A DNA stretch of 64,000 nucleotides from Arthrobacter sp. U41 (GCF_007679325.1 NZ_VEGI01000002.1:310001-374000), one strand, 5' to 3'. Shown: positions 26,950-36,977, numbered from the stretch's first letter. Program-made: numbers and translations. The notes: generated by a model from the sequence alone, not told the origin.

Positions 26950-27930
26950 ATGGACTTCTTTGAAACAATCATGTTTCCGTTCAAGTGGCTTGTGTCCGCC
27001 ATCATGGTGGTCTTCCACGATGGCCTGAGCGCCATCGGCATGCCCGCCGCCAACGGCTGGACGTGGACGCTGTCCATCATCGGACTGGTGCTGGTGATCC
27101 GGGCCGCCCTGATCCCCGTGTTCGTCAAACAGATCAAAGCCCAGCGCGGCATGCAGCTCCTGCAGCCTGATCTGAAGAAGCTTCAGGACAAGTACAAGGG
27201 CAAGACCGACCAGCTGTCCCGTCAGGCCATGGCGCAGGAACAGATGGCCATGTACAAGAAGCACGGAACCAACCCGTTCTCGGCCTGCCTCCCCATGCTG
27301 ATCCAGATGCCGTTCTTCTTTGCCCTCTTTACGGTTCTCTCCGGCATCACGACGGCGGCCGACAGCGGCAAGGGCATCGGCGCCATGAGCCACGAGCAGG
27401 TGGTGCAGTTCGATGAGTCGAGCATCTTCGGCGCCCCGCTCTCCGCGACCCTGCTGCACGGCACCCCGCCTGGCGGCAACGTGGTGGCCGTGTGGATCCT
27501 GTCAATCGTGATGATCCTGGCCATGACCGCCTCGCAGTTCATCACTCAGAAGCAGATCATGGCCAAGAACATGTCCGAAGAGGCCATGGCCAGCCCGTTC
27601 ATGCGTCAGCAGAAGATGATGCTCTACATCCTGCCCATCGTCTTCGGCGTGGGCGGCATCAACTTCCCCATCGGCGTCCTGATTTACTGGACCACCACCA
27701 ACCTCTGGACCATGGCGCAGCAGTTCTTCGTCATCCGCCGCATGCCGACGCCGGGATCCCCCGCCGCCAAGGCCCTGGCCGAGCGCCGTGCCGCGAAGGG
27801 TCTGCCCGCCCTGCCGCTGACGGGCGCCAAGAAGGCCGAGGCTGAGGCGGCCGAAGCCGCCGCTGCCGCTGCCCTGGTAGCCAAAAGCCAGCGCGTCCAG
27901 CCACAGCGTAAGAACAGGAAGAGGAAGTAA
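26950..27930 (+). CDS. yidC: Membrane protein insertase YidC/Oxa1
   Basis: The 326-residue protein has the Oxa1 core with five membrane segments: a first helix near residues 8-26, one at 35-55 (WTWTLSIIGLVLVIRAAL), NPFSACLPMLIQMPFFFALF, a fourth in VVAVWILSIVMILAMTA, and FPIGVLIYWTTTNLWTM. The positively charged groove arginine is in LVIRAALIP. A long Ala/Glu/Lys-rich cytoplasmic tail ends in RKNRKRK, which in Gram-positive YidC binds the ribosome. It inserts membrane proteins with or without Sec. Confidence 0.97.
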   Translation: MDFFETIMFPFKWLVSAIMVVFHDGLSAIGMPAANGWTWTLSIIGLVLVIRAALIPVFVKQIKAQRGMQLLQPDLKKLQDKYKGKTDQLSRQAMAQEQMAMYKKHGTNPFSACLPMLIQMPFFFALFTVLSGITTAADSGKGIGAMSHEQVVQFDESSIFGAPLSATLLHGTPPGGNVVAVWILSIVMILAMTASQFITQKQIMAKNMSEEAMASPFMRQQKMMLYILPIVFGVGGINFPIGVLIYWTTTNLWTMAQQFFVIRRMPTPGSPAAKALAERRAAKGLPALPLTGAKKAEAEAAEAAAAAALVAKSQRVQPQRKNRKRK

Positions 27931-28520
27931 TGTCCGCCGAAAGCACAGAACACGCTATTTCCGCCGTAACCACCGAGGAACAGGACGACGCTTTGAGCGC
28001 CGTCCAGAATTCTGACGAAGGCTCCGAGGATTCGGAAGGCAAGGGCACGTCCGCCAGCCGCCTGGAAGAAGAGGGCGATGTTGCTGCGGACTACCTCGAG
28101 GAATTGCTGGACATTGCCGACATCGATGGCGACATCGACATTGAAGTCCGCAACGGCCGCACCTACATCTCGATCGTTGCTGAGGAAGAAGCAGCCGGTC
28201 TGGAGAGTCTGGTCGGGAAGGACGGCGAAGTCCTCGAAGCGCTTCAGGAGCTGACCCGTCTGGCTGTCCTCTCCGCAACGGAAAACCGCTCACGACTAGT
28301 GCTGGACATCAACGGCTACCGCTCGGAGCGGGCCGGCGAGCTGCAGAAGATCGCGGAAGACGCCGTCGCGTCCGTTAAGGACTCCGGCGAGACCGTGGCC
28401 CTGGCACCGATGAGCGCCTATGAGCGGAAGATCGTGCACGACGCCGTCGCTGACTTGGGACTCATCAGCGAGTCCGAGGGCGAAGGCGCTGACCGCCACA
28501 TCGTCGTTTCCGCCGACTGA
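27930..28520 (+). CDS. khpB: R3H/KH RNA-binding protein Jag (KhpB)
   Basis: The 196-residue protein has an acidic disordered N-terminus (about 1-45), a KH-like domain (YLEELLDIADIDGDIDIEV to GKDGEVLEALQELTRLA) and a C-terminal R3H domain with LAPMSAYERKIVHDAVA. KhpB binds RNA with its partner KhpA; loss affects cell elongation in streptococci. Its ATG overlaps the final A of the yidC stop codon. Confidence 0.95.
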   Translation: MSAESTEHAISAVTTEEQDDALSAVQNSDEGSEDSEGKGTSASRLEEEGDVAADYLEELLDIADIDGDIDIEVRNGRTYISIVAEEEAAGLESLVGKDGEVLEALQELTRLAVLSATENRSRLVLDINGYRSERAGELQKIAEDAVASVKDSGETVALAPMSAYERKIVHDAVADLGLISESEGEGADRHIVVSAD

Positions 28521-28537
28521 AGCCGCCGGATAGCTTG

Positions 28538-29188
28538 ATGGTTGAAATTACCGCGGCCGAACTGCAGGCCGCCCAGACTATCTTTGGGGACCGCCTGGAC
28601 CTGGCAAAGCGCTATGTTGAGCACCTGGCCACGTCAGGGACGGAGCGGGGCCTGATTGGCCCCCGCGAAATTCCCCGGCTCTGGAGCCGCCACGTGCTGA
28701 ACTGCGCCGTGATCGAGAGCCAGATTGCCGAGGGAAGCCATGTGGCCGACGTCGGCAGCGGTGCCGGCCTCCCCGGCCTCTGCCTGGCCATCGCCCGGCC
28801 GGATCTGGAACTAACACTGATCGAACCCCTGGAACGCCGGGTTGTCTGGCTGCAGGAAGTGGTGGATGATCTTGGGCTCGACAACGTCACCATCATGCGC
28901 ACCCGCGCTGAGCTGGCTGTCGGACTGGTCGACGCCGACGTTGTTACCGCGCGCGCCGTCTCGGCGCTTACCAACCTGGCCGGACTCACCATTCCGCTGC
29001 TGGCGGGCAAGGGTGAAGTGGTGGCCATTAAGGGCCGCAGCGCCGGCGAAGAAATAGAAAAAGCCGCCAAGGTGATCCGGAAGCTGGGCGGCACCCAGAC
29101 GTCCGTGGTGCTGGTGGGCGAGGATCTCCTCGAAGAACCCACAACCGTTGTCCGAATCGTTGTGAATAAGCCTCAAAAGATTGCCTAG
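28538..29188 (+). CDS. rsmG: 16S rRNA (guanine527-N7)-methyltransferase RsmG
   Basis: The 216-residue methyltransferase is taken from ATG 28538 (a TTG lies just before). It has RDIPRLWSRHVLNC-like EIPRLWSRHVLNCAV, SAM-binding VADVGSGAGLPGLCLAI and RRVVWLQEVVDDLGL. It methylates G527 of 16S rRNA; loss gives low-level streptomycin resistance. The gene closes the rpmH-rsmG cluster, ahead of parA. Confidence 0.96.
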   Translation: MVEITAAELQAAQTIFGDRLDLAKRYVEHLATSGTERGLIGPREIPRLWSRHVLNCAVIESQIAEGSHVADVGSGAGLPGLCLAIARPDLELTLIEPLERRVVWLQEVVDDLGLDNVTIMRTRAELAVGLVDADVVTARAVSALTNLAGLTIPLLAGKGEVVAIKGRSAGEEIEKAAKVIRKLGGTQTSVVLVGEDLLEEPTTVVRIVVNKPQKIA

Positions 29189-29274
29189 CCTCAGCCCGGT
29201 GCCCTCGGACTCCAACGGTAAGAGGTTAGGCTAGTAACCGGCAGCAAGAGCCGAACGAGAGTGAGTGTGTCACA

Positions 29275-30342
29275 GTGACCAGTAGCGAAGCCTCCACACA
29301 ACGGATCCCGCCGTTTGTGTCCCTGGGGTCCGCACGGGCCTTCGTTGCGCCTGCAATTGCTCACGATTACTCCGGAAATCACACTCCTGTGGTTGCGAAG
29401 ACGGCCGGTAAGGCCAGCGTTTCACGTGAAACATCTGTTGCTACCAGTGGCAACGTACTGGACTCCATCGACGACTCCAGTCCCATTGCCCGCGAACTCG
29501 CCCATGAGAATAAGCGGCGTGAACGGCTCCTGGGCCGTGAACTTCCCAAACCGGAGAAGACGCGCATCTTCACCGTCTCGAACCAGAAGGGCGGAGTTGG
29601 CAAGACCACCACAACGGTCAACATTGCCGCCGCCCTGGCTGCCGCCGGCTTGAACGTGCTGGTCATCGACATCGACCCGCAGGGAAATGCCTCGACGGCG
29701 CTCGGAATCGAGCACCACGCCGACGTCGACAGCATCTATGACGTGCTCATCAACGACATCCCGTTGCAGGACGTCGTTGCGCCGTGCCCGGACATTGACA
29801 AGCTGATCTGCGCACCAGCCACCATTCACCTCGCCGGTGCTGAGATTGAACTGGTCAGCCTGGTCGCCCGCGAGCAGCGGCTCCGCCGTGCGATTGACGT
29901 GTATGCCAAGGAGCGTGCGAAGAACGGTGAGGAGCGCCTTGACTACATCTTCATCGACTGCCCGCCAAGTCTTGGCCTGCTGACCGTCAACGCGTTCTGT
30001 GCCGCTAACGAGGTGCTCATTCCGATCCAGTGCGAGTACTACGCGCTTGAAGGTCTGAGCCAGCTGCTCAAAAACATCGAAATGATCCAGAAGCATTTGA
30101 ATGCCGACCTGGTGGTGTCCACGATTCTTCTGACCATGTACGACGGCCGCACCAACCTGGCCGCCCAAGTGGCAGCAGAGGTACGCGAGCACTTCCCGGA
30201 ACAGGTCCTCGGGGCCGTAGTCCCCCGTTCGGTACGAATTTCTGAAGCTCCCAGCTACCAGCAGACCGTGATGACCTACGATCCTTCATCCAGCGGGGCC
30301 CTGTCCTACCTGGAAGCCGCGGCCGAAATCGCGGAACGTTAG
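29275..30342 (+). CDS. parA: Chromosome partitioning ATPase ParA
   Basis: The 355-residue protein starts at GTG 29275 and has a non-conserved N-terminal extension of about 95 residues before the ATPase core. The deviant Walker A is KGGVGKTTTT (about residues 104-113), with DIDPQGNAS and YIFIDCPPSLGLLT (Walker B) following. ParA binds DNA with ATP and moves ParB-parS complexes. A perfect parS site is embedded in the extension, where it encodes VSRET, so this stretch serves as both protein and centromere. Confidence 0.96.
   Translation: MTSSEASTQRIPPFVSLGSARAFVAPAIAHDYSGNHTPVVAKTAGKASVSRETSVATSGNVLDSIDDSSPIARELAHENKRRERLLGRELPKPEKTRIFTVSNQKGGVGKTTTTVNIAAALAAAGLNVLVIDIDPQGNASTALGIEHHADVDSIYDVLINDIPLQDVVAPCPDIDKLICAPATIHLAGAEIELVSLVAREQRLRRAIDVYAKERAKNGEERLDYIFIDCPPSLGLLTVNAFCAANEVLIPIQCEYYALEGLSQLLKNIEMIQKHLNADLVVSTILLTMYDGRTNLAAQVAAEVREHFPEQVLGAVVPRSVRISEAPSYQQTVMTYDPSSSGALSYLEAAAEIAER
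29419..29432. other. parS site inside parA
   Basis: Exact GTTTCACGTGAAAC palindrome, the universal bacterial parS core bound by ParB. It lies 144 bases into the parA coding region and is the only exact parS site I find left of parB. Confidence 0.95.
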
Positions 30343-30410
30343 AATCTGTTCAAGCATTGCACTAGCTAGAGCCCGGTGATGCCCGGCTCTTCCAATGGAG
30401 GGATTTATCC

Positions 30411-31661
30411 ATGAGCGATAAGCGACGCGGCCTGGGCCGTGGACTTGGGGCACTCATTCCAAGTTCCGCCGCGGCGTCCGGCAACGGGTCAGCGCCGTCC
30501 CGTCCCGTGGATCTATTTTTTCCTGAAGCCCGCAAGCGGACTCCCGGCGCTGAGGTATCTCCGGCGGTAGACCCCGTTGTGGCGCCCGAGGAGGAGACGG
30601 CGACAGAGTCACTGGCAGCGGCCGCTAGCTCTGTTCCGGCTGCCGCGTCCGACGTCCCCGAAGCGAAAACGGCTGCCATTGCGAAGACCCCTGCCGTTGC
30701 GAAGAAGGCCCCGGCACGAAAGGCCTCCGCAACCAAGGGCGCTGCTCCGGCGTCCGCACCAAAGATTGTCACCGGCGAGCCGGCTGCCGAGGAAACTGCG
30801 GCTGTTCCCGAGGCCAAAGACCAAGGAGTGGAACTTGTGGAGGTACCCGGTGTCCGCTTTGCGGAAATCCCGGTCACCGATATCCACCCCAACCGCAAGC
30901 AGCCACGTTCAGTCTTCGATGAGGACGACATGGCGGAGCTGGTTCACTCAGTGCGCGAAATAGGCGTTCTCCAGCCAATTGTTGTCCGTACCTCAACTGA
31001 AGAGGGTGGAGAACCCTACGAGCTTGTTATGGGTGAGCGCCGGTGGCGGGCAGTACAGGCCGCCGGCCTGGAAACCATCCCCGCAATTGTCCGTGACACC
31101 ACCGACGATGACCTCCTCCGCGACGCTCTGCTGGAAAACCTGCACCGGAGCCAGCTGAACCCCCTCGAGGAGGCCGCCGCCTACCAGCAGCTGCTTGAGG
31201 ACTTCGGCACCACCCATGAACAACTGGCTGACCGGATTGGACGCTCGCGTCCCCAGGTGTCCAACACGCTGAGGCTGCTCAAGCTCCCGCCTCTGGTACA
31301 GCGCCGTGTCGCCGCCAGCGTCATCTCTGCCGGCCACGCCCGGGCTCTGCTGGCTTTGCCGGATGCTGCTGCAATGGAACGCCTGGCGCAGAAGATTGTC
31401 GCGGAAGGCATGTCCGTGCGTGCCACCGAAGAAGCGGTGACTCTCTACCAGAACCCTTCCTCGGCCCCGAAAAACAACATTCCGCGCCCGGGCGCTCGTC
31501 ACGAACGACTGGATTATCTGGCTTCGTCGCTCTCTGACCGTCTCGATACTAACGTCAAGATTTCGCTGGGCGCCCGCAAGGGACGGGTCAGCATCGAGTT
31601 CGCCAGTGTGGAAGACCTTAACAGGATCATGGATGTGCTTTCGCCGGGTGCTTCCAGCTAG
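30411..31661 (+). CDS. parB: Chromosome partitioning protein ParB
   Basis: The 416-residue protein starts at ATG 30411 with GGAGGGA at 30394-30400. After [18 protein letters not shown], the ParA-stimulating tip common to ParB, comes a long Ala/Pro/Lys-rich linker (about 20-140). The N-terminal CTPase domain begins at [17 protein letters not shown], has [13 protein letters not shown] and [14 protein letters not shown], and the helix-turn-helix is [17 protein letters not shown] (about 277-293). The C-terminal dimerisation domain ends in NRIMDVL. ParB spreads from the parS sites downstream. Confidence 0.97.
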   Translation: MSDKRRGLGRGLGALIPSSAAASGNGSAPSRPVDLFFPEARKRTPGAEVSPAVDPVVAPEEETATESLAAAASSVPAAASDVPEAKTAAIAKTPAVAKKAPARKASATKGAAPASAPKIVTGEPAAEETAAVPEAKDQGVELVEVPGVRFAEIPVTDIHPNRKQPRSVFDEDDMAELVHSVREIGVLQPIVVRTSTEEGGEPYELVMGERRWRAVQAAGLETIPAIVRDTTDDDLLRDALLENLHRSQLNPLEEAAAYQQLLEDFGTTHEQLADRIGRSRPQVSNTLRLLKLPPLVQRRVAASVISAGHARALLALPDAAAMERLAQKIVAEGMSVRATEEAVTLYQNPSSAPKNNIPRPGARHERLDYLASSLSDRLDTNVKISLGARKGRVSIEFASVEDLNRIMDVLSPGASS

Positions 31662-31683
31662 CACCGCATCGGACAGAGGAAAG

Positions 31684-31711
31684 GGACCCGTTTCACGTGA
31701 AACGGGTCCCT
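31684..31711. other. parS within a 28-bp palindrome at the end of parB (possible terminator)
   Basis: The exact parS core at 31691-31704 is extended on both sides by GGGACCC/GGGTCCC, making a perfect 28-bp palindrome 22 bases after the parB stop, followed by TTCTTCT. In RNA it can only fold with a small loop taken from its centre, but the stem is strong enough to act as a terminator for parB as well as a ParB site. Confidence 0.85.
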
Positions 31712-31907
31712 TCTTCTATGCCTACAGCGATCGATGTGTCTAGAGGCGCCACATTGCACCCATGCGGGGCACTTCAGCATGTTGCCATAGACGGACACAA
31801 TCGTCCGCCGTCAGTGAGCCGTGAATGTCGAAGATCCGGCGTCGGCGCGCGAACGAGGCGTCGCCGGTTTTGTGAATTTGACTCGGCCGCCCAAGAAGCG
31901 GCGATTC

Positions 31908-31921
31908 GTTTCACGTGAAAC
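31908..31921. other. parS site
   Basis: Exact GTTTCACGTGAAAC, flanked C on the left and A on the right; about 215 bases from the previous site. Confidence 0.95.
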
Positions 31922-32150
31922 AAGGATCATGGGGAATCTATCCCTAGTGCTGAGACCGACATCCCCCTGCCGCCTGGCTCGAAGGTTCATCGAGGGCTAT
32001 CCAACAGTTCTGGGGCGACTGCCGAACAGGAGTAGGCTCACCCTCCTCGGTCCGCAGGGCGTCATCAATCCTCATCTCGGGCCAGCATGGCGGGACTCCG
32101 CGTGGGTTGCCCGGCCACTGCGATTGCACGGGCTCCCGAGAAACGGGATG

Positions 32151-32164
32151 GTTTCACGTGAAAC
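32151..32164. other. parS site
   Basis: Exact GTTTCACGTGAAAC; about 240 bases after the previous site. A gap of about 1.5 kb follows before the next. Confidence 0.95.
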
Positions 32165-32353
32165 AGTCAATCACCCGCACACAGTCAGCCGAGAATTGCC
32201 CCCGGTCGGTTCTAGACGGCTGTATGTCGGACGCCTGGCCGGTTCAGGGCCCGCGTTCTCGCTGGGGCGAAGCGCGACTAGGCGGGGCCCGACGACCCCT
32301 GAAGGCCTCTGAGGAGGCTGGAGCGGCTTGGATCGGCCTGGATCGGCCCCCAC

Positions 32354-32453
32354 CCCCACGGCCGGCCCCACAGCCCCACGGCCGGTCCCGCCGCCCCACG
32401 GCCGGTCCGACCGCCCCACAGCCAGCCTCACCGCCCCACGGCCGTCTCGGGCC
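32354..32453. repeat. Five-copy 20-bp tandem repeat
   Basis: CCCCACGGCCGG recurs every 20 bases at 32354, 32374, 32394, 32414 (as CCCCACAGCCAG) and 32434, with variable bases after it. It lies in the parS gap and is much more GC-rich than its surroundings. Function unknown. Confidence 0.85.
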
Positions 32454-33641
32454 CTTTCCGGCCCATGAGGGCACGCGCCGAGGGTAATGCTGACCCTGCC
32501 TGCTGGATCCCGCAGAGGCAAAGCCCTGGACCGGGGTGTCCACGGTATCGATGATGGGTCCGGAGATGACCACAGGTACAACGTCACCGGCCCCATTAGG
32601 GGCGGCATTGGCGGCATTCCTTGCGATGCCTGCCGGAAAGTGGAGAAGGTAGCTTGTAGCCACTCTCGACGTGGCTACGCGCCAAGGCAGAGCTTCACAG
32701 GGTTGGCTCATGGTGCGGTTGAACCGCGCTCCTAAGGGTAAGCGGCAATGGGCACCGATACGGCCTCTCCGTATCCCCCATCAATTGTGGTGCGAGAGCA
32801 AGTTGATCCTATGTTCCGCTCCGCCCGAACTGCAAACATAGCCTTCCCAGCAGCAACACGGCAGGTGGGGATCAGATCGAATAGGGCGCCGATACTCTGG
32901 GCCTCGGAAGAAGGCCATCAAGGTTCTTCCTGGTGGTGTGAACTCATATGTCCGTGGAATAGAAAATCGCTGGACACTCTTTGTCGACGGATCCAGCGCC
33001 GCTCCCCCGGGAAGCTCGTTGGGACGGTGCGCCCGGGCGGCTGACAAAGTCCCATGAACGGAATCAAGCCGAGCGTACTCTCGGAGTCGCAGGGAGCTAG
33101 CGATGGGGATCAAGTGAGTTGCCCGGACAGGCCTTTACGTCGGCCTGGGGAATCTAGTTCACTCTCTAGCGGGAAACTGATGGAATTGGCTGTGGGATCA
33201 AGCAGAATGCAGAGTTGGCTCCCCGGGTCGCTGCGCCAGATTGTCCAGTAAATACCACTGAGGCCACCAGGTGGGCTGTCCCCCGTGCTGTTTCTGCGCG
33301 CCTTGACGGGTACGGTTTTGAAGTTGACGGGAGGCCACGATTGCTGGCCGCGAGGTGTCATCAAGAGAATGGGTTCTAGCAGCCGGCGCCTCCGAAGCTG
33401 TCTCCCGTTTCGGGCCTGACCTGCGTCGTTTGGAGGGCTTGACCGGTCTTGTCCAATGGCTATCCTCAGGTGTCATGTAGGGCATCTGAGGCGTGGATAT
33501 CCCGTGGGCAGCGCAGTGGATATCGCTGTGGATAACTTTGTGGACTATCGGTGCTGCATGCTCGCCTCACGGCTGAGCGAGCGTGGAGGGAAAGGCAAGG
33601 AATGTGCAGATACTCGTGACCTCCATTCTATGGCCGTTCCC

Positions 33642-33655
33642 GTTTCACGTGAAAC
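33642..33655. other. parS site
   Basis: Exact GTTTCACGTGAAAC, isolated by more than 1.3 kb on each side; an exact DnaA box lies about 110 bases to its left. Confidence 0.95.
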
Positions 33656-34985
33656 ATATCTGGCCGCCTAGAAGTGAAGCGATTCACACCCGAGCGTGCT
33701 TTCTAAATCCCCCGTCCGTGGTTAATTTTCAGCTCCATGAGGCGGTTAACCGGCATATTGGGGCGCGGGCCAAGCGCCTAGGGTGGACGCCGCTGGGCGG
33801 CCGCTCCGCGTTAGTTTCCTCGCTGCCAGAGAGAGGTGGAAGGCACCGTCGTCTAAGCGTCGGATAGGCAGCTCGCGCTGGTGTGAGATTCCCCTCAGTC
33901 CCTGTGGATAACTGTGTGAATAAGTTCTGTGGAGAAGGTGGGGAAAACTGCCTCTCGAAGCATCGGGTCACGAGGTTTCCCCGTCCCATCAGTGGCTACG
34001 ACGGCCCGTGGATTTGTGGGGGAAGAGAATCCGTGGGCGGATACCGCTAACACAATGACTCGTCAGATTCTCGCCGCATGGACCCAGAGCCTGGTAGGTT
34101 GCCTATGAGTCCCGTCCCCTGGGTGCCGCGCTTGGCCTTCGATATAGGAACCCGTTCAGCGTGCCGGCATGATGCTGTGTGCCATCTCCAGCCTGGTCGT
34201 TGTTTGGTCAATCCCCGCGCCCACCGACGTGCCTGACTGATTCCGGAATCTGGCGTGGCGAGCCTGCTCGCCCTGCTCTGGTTCTGCGGGTTCTCCAGGC
34301 TTCTAGCGTGTCTTCTGGATGCGCAGTCATTCCCACAGCCAAGGGACGCACCCGATGGCGGCATGCCCGTACGTGTTTGTTCTATCCACTGCGCAGCGGG
34401 CTCGGTGAGCTAGGCATCTCCCCTGTCGGTGCCACAAGGACTGCAGCGTGCATCGAGATTCGCGCCAGGGCTGCGCGGCATACCTTTCCGATCAGCTGCC
34501 TCCTATTTTCTTGTGTACGGGCGGGCAGGCGACGTGGCCCGGAGAGGGACCAAGGACGGGCAGTGAATCACCGAGGTTCGCGACCACCCCTGCGTCGGGA
34601 ACTTCGGGGCCTCGTAAGGGACGCTTCAGTACCATCCGAGTCGCACTGGAACCGGCGCACGGCAGTAGAACTCATCGACCAGCACCGGAATCTGGGAGTG
34701 AGGACATGTCGGTAGCTCCGAGGATGCTGCCGAGGCCGGCCAGCCCGGCAGGCGCCAGACGCCAGCGGTGTCCGGCTCTGCAGAGGTCGGAAGGCGATCG
34801 GCCGCCGTTCACGGTGCTAGGTGCGCCTGTAGCGGCCGGCAACGCCTGTCCACCGCCCCTGGGCGGCCACATTAGGCTGCTTCGGAGCAGACCGCCGGAA
34901 TCAGTTTGTACATGGTCGCGCATGCGGTGCCGAAACGGTCCGTTAGTGTTAGATACCGGCACGCCCTACCAACCGGCATTGTTGT

Positions 34986-34999
34986 GTTTCACGTGAAAC
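34986..34999. other. parS site
   Basis: Exact GTTTCACGTGAAAC, extended by T and A to a 16-bp palindrome. Confidence 0.95.
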
Positions 35000-35378
35000 A
35001 GAAGGCCTAAAGTGACCTCCGGTGTTGCATGGGAGAGGCGGTATTTCGCCGTTGGCGAGTGGATACATTCCTAGCCCCTGCGTGCGCAGGCGCCCTTTGG
35101 AGTGACCATAACCCAGACAGCACGCTGCTGATATCGCCAAGAATTCAGGGAACCAGGGAAGCTAGAACCTAAAGTGATCGGGTCCAGGAGGGGGATCCGC
35201 CGAACCAGCGAACAGGAGAACCAGGCAGGGCGCCTTAGAAGCCCGCCATTTGAGGTAGCGGACGATATGGCGCCCATGGAGGCGCTTGTGGTGGTGCGGC
35301 ATATCTGGGAGTCGAATATTAGTTGCGCACTTCTTCTAGCCAACAGCACGTGGACGGTATTTGCGAGACCGCGGTGCT

Positions 35379-35392
35379 GTTTCACGTGAAAC
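35379..35392. other. parS site
   Basis: Exact GTTTCACGTGAAAC, extended by T and A to a 16-bp palindrome. Confidence 0.95.
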
Positions 35393-35586
35393 ACGACCGC
35401 CTATTGATCTGCGCGTCCCTCCGTCATGAGCCCTAGCAATAGTAGTGACAGGCCGCCCTCGGCACTTTGTCCTCGGCAACCTCGACCAAATTGTGGCTGA
35501 CAGACGATGAAGAAGGGTTCATATGGCCACCTCTTCGCGTCGATTGGCAACCGCACGATAATCGGCCAAGTCTGCGCGCCACATGC

Positions 35587-35600
35587 GTTTCACGTGAAAC
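35587..35600. other. parS site
   Basis: Exact GTTTCACGTGAAAC, about 210 bases from the previous one. Confidence 0.95.
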
Positions 35601-36131
35601 ATGAAGCCACACTCCAATGGCGGTTCCACGGCGCATATCCGTGGTGGTGATAGGAAGACGTGGGAGAGATGACGGCTCGCCGTGTCCCGATACCCTGGTG
35701 ATCGTCGAGACGTACGCTCCCGCGACGTCGTAAGAGCTGTTCTTAGGAGCGCCGGGCAGCCTAATGGGTTCAAGAACCGTCACCGACGGCAATGCGCAGC
35801 CTAGGTGAGACCTTGAGCCACCAAATGTCGCTGTGGCGAGCTCGCGAGGGCGAATGCCCAAACCAGACCGGAACATGAGCAAAGATGTGACGGTAGAACT
35901 ATTTGCGGGTGGGGGCGGAGCAGCGGTCTCAGCCTGCCTCTTCCGAGACGGGTTGTGTGCGGAACCGCTTCGGTGCGATCCCGGGCGATGGGCGTCGAGA
36001 ACCTACGATACGTTCTCCGACCTTAACGCTGCCGCCGCTTTACAAGCCTTTTTCGGTTGTCTGAGGGGTCAATCCCGGACCCTCCGAACAGAGTGTAGGA
36101 AGTTGAACACGGCCTTAGGACACGGCTCTGT

Positions 36132-36145
36132 GTTTCACGTGAAAC
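36132..36145. other. parS site, extended palindrome
   Basis: Exact GTTTCACGTGAAAC inside a 22-bp perfect palindrome at 36128-36149. Confidence 0.95.
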
Positions 36146-36212
36146 ACAGGGCGCGGTGCTGCAGAGCTAACCATCTTTCGGATTGCTCGGTGGGCGTGAA
36201 TCCGTTACGTAT

Positions 36213-36226
36213 GTTTCACGTGAAAC
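36213..36226. other. parS site, rightmost
   Basis: Exact GTTTCACGTGAAAC, 81 bases from the previous site and the last before trxA. It is followed by GGGACCC. Confidence 0.95.
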
Positions 36227-36535
36227 GGGACCCCTAGTCCGCTAGACTCGACATTTCCTGTTCCGGCCACGGAGGCCAGGTGGGTGGAGCAGTTGGCTAG
36301 CATCTGCCCCACGAAGGGCTCGTGCGTCTCCACGCGCCCCTACTCCCCTCCGTGATCGGACCGCCCCGATCTCCGACTGGAAAGCAATTGCACGGCCCGA
36401 CGGCGTCCTCTGAGAAAATTTTGGGAGTAGTGCAACGTATATAGACTGATAGCGCAGTTTTGATTGCACCAGTGCCAGGAACGATGGACCATTTACGCTA
36501 CCGCAACTGGCGGAAATGGATCTGCGACCCAGAAA

Positions 36536-36575
36536 AAAGCGGCCTCACTCCCTGTTCCGGAAGTGAGGCCGCTTT
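36536..36575 (-). terminator. Intrinsic terminator of trxA
   Basis: A 14-bp stem (AAAGCGGCCTCACT/AGTGAGGCCGCTTT) with a 12-base loop, followed on the minus strand by a T-run, lies 36 bases after the trxA stop. It marks the border between the centromere region and the next genes. Confidence 0.9.
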
Positions 36576-36610
36576 GCGGTGTGGACGGCGTGGCGCCACC
36601 CAAGGGAACC

Positions 36611-36937
36611 CTAGGACAGAACGTCCGCAAATTCCTTTTCAAAGAACTGCTTGGGTCGCGCGCCAATGACGGTGCCCGTCACTTCGCCTCCCTGGAACAG
36701 GTAGACCGCGGGGATGGACGTGATACCGAACTGGGCTGCGATCGCAGGGTTGTCGTCAACGTTTACCTTGACGACGTCCACCTTCTCGCTGTACTCAACG
36801 GAGATTTCGTCGAGGATCGGTCCGAGTTTGCGGCACGGCCCGCACCATTCGGCCCAGAAGTCCACAATGACCGGCTTGGCGGAAGCCAGTACGTCGGTGC
36901 TGAAACTGGCGTCAGTTACGTCTTTTGCGTTGCTCAT
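36611..36937 (-). CDS. trxA: Thioredoxin
   Basis: The 108-residue protein is taken from ATG 36937 (MSNAKDVTDASF). It has the WCGPC active site at residues 31-35 and the cis-proline loop SIPAV, the standard thioredoxin fold. It reduces protein disulfides using electrons from the reductase encoded directly upstream, 40 bases away on the same strand. The trxB-trxA pair next to parB is typical of actinobacteria. Confidence 0.97.
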   Translation of the reverse strand: MSNAKDVTDASFSTDVLASAKPVIVDFWAEWCGPCRKLGPILDEISVEYSEKVDVVKVNVDDNPAIAAQFGITSIPAVYLFQGGEVTGTVIGARPKQFFEKEFADVLS

Positions 36938-36977
36938 AGCCCCTGTCTCTCTCTTCGGTTGGTTGTATCTCGACGAG

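Larger units (their letters stand above)
31712..36535. other. Gene-free centromere region carrying eight further parS sites
   Basis: Nearly 5 kb between parB and trxA has no frame with actinobacterial codon use, a good ribosome site and a recognisable product. The open frames present often include peptides such as FHVK or VSRET, which are simply parS in translation. Base composition looks lower in GC than the genes around it. The stretch holds parS sites at eight places in addition to the palindrome at 31684-31711, a 20-bp tandem repeat, and two exact minus-strand DnaA boxes (33527-33535 and 33903-33911, the latter followed by two near copies). I see no tRNA. Confidence 0.8.

Noticed and set aside
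32354..32453. Possible CRISPR array in the 20-bp repeats.
   Set aside because: The repeats are directly adjacent with no unique spacers of 30 bases or more, and there are no cas genes.
31821..36237. Several open frames of 80-180 codons in the parS field (for example 31821-32312, 34448-34996, 35833-36237).
   Set aside because: No homology, no typical codon use, and parts are parS sites in translation (FHVK, VSRET).
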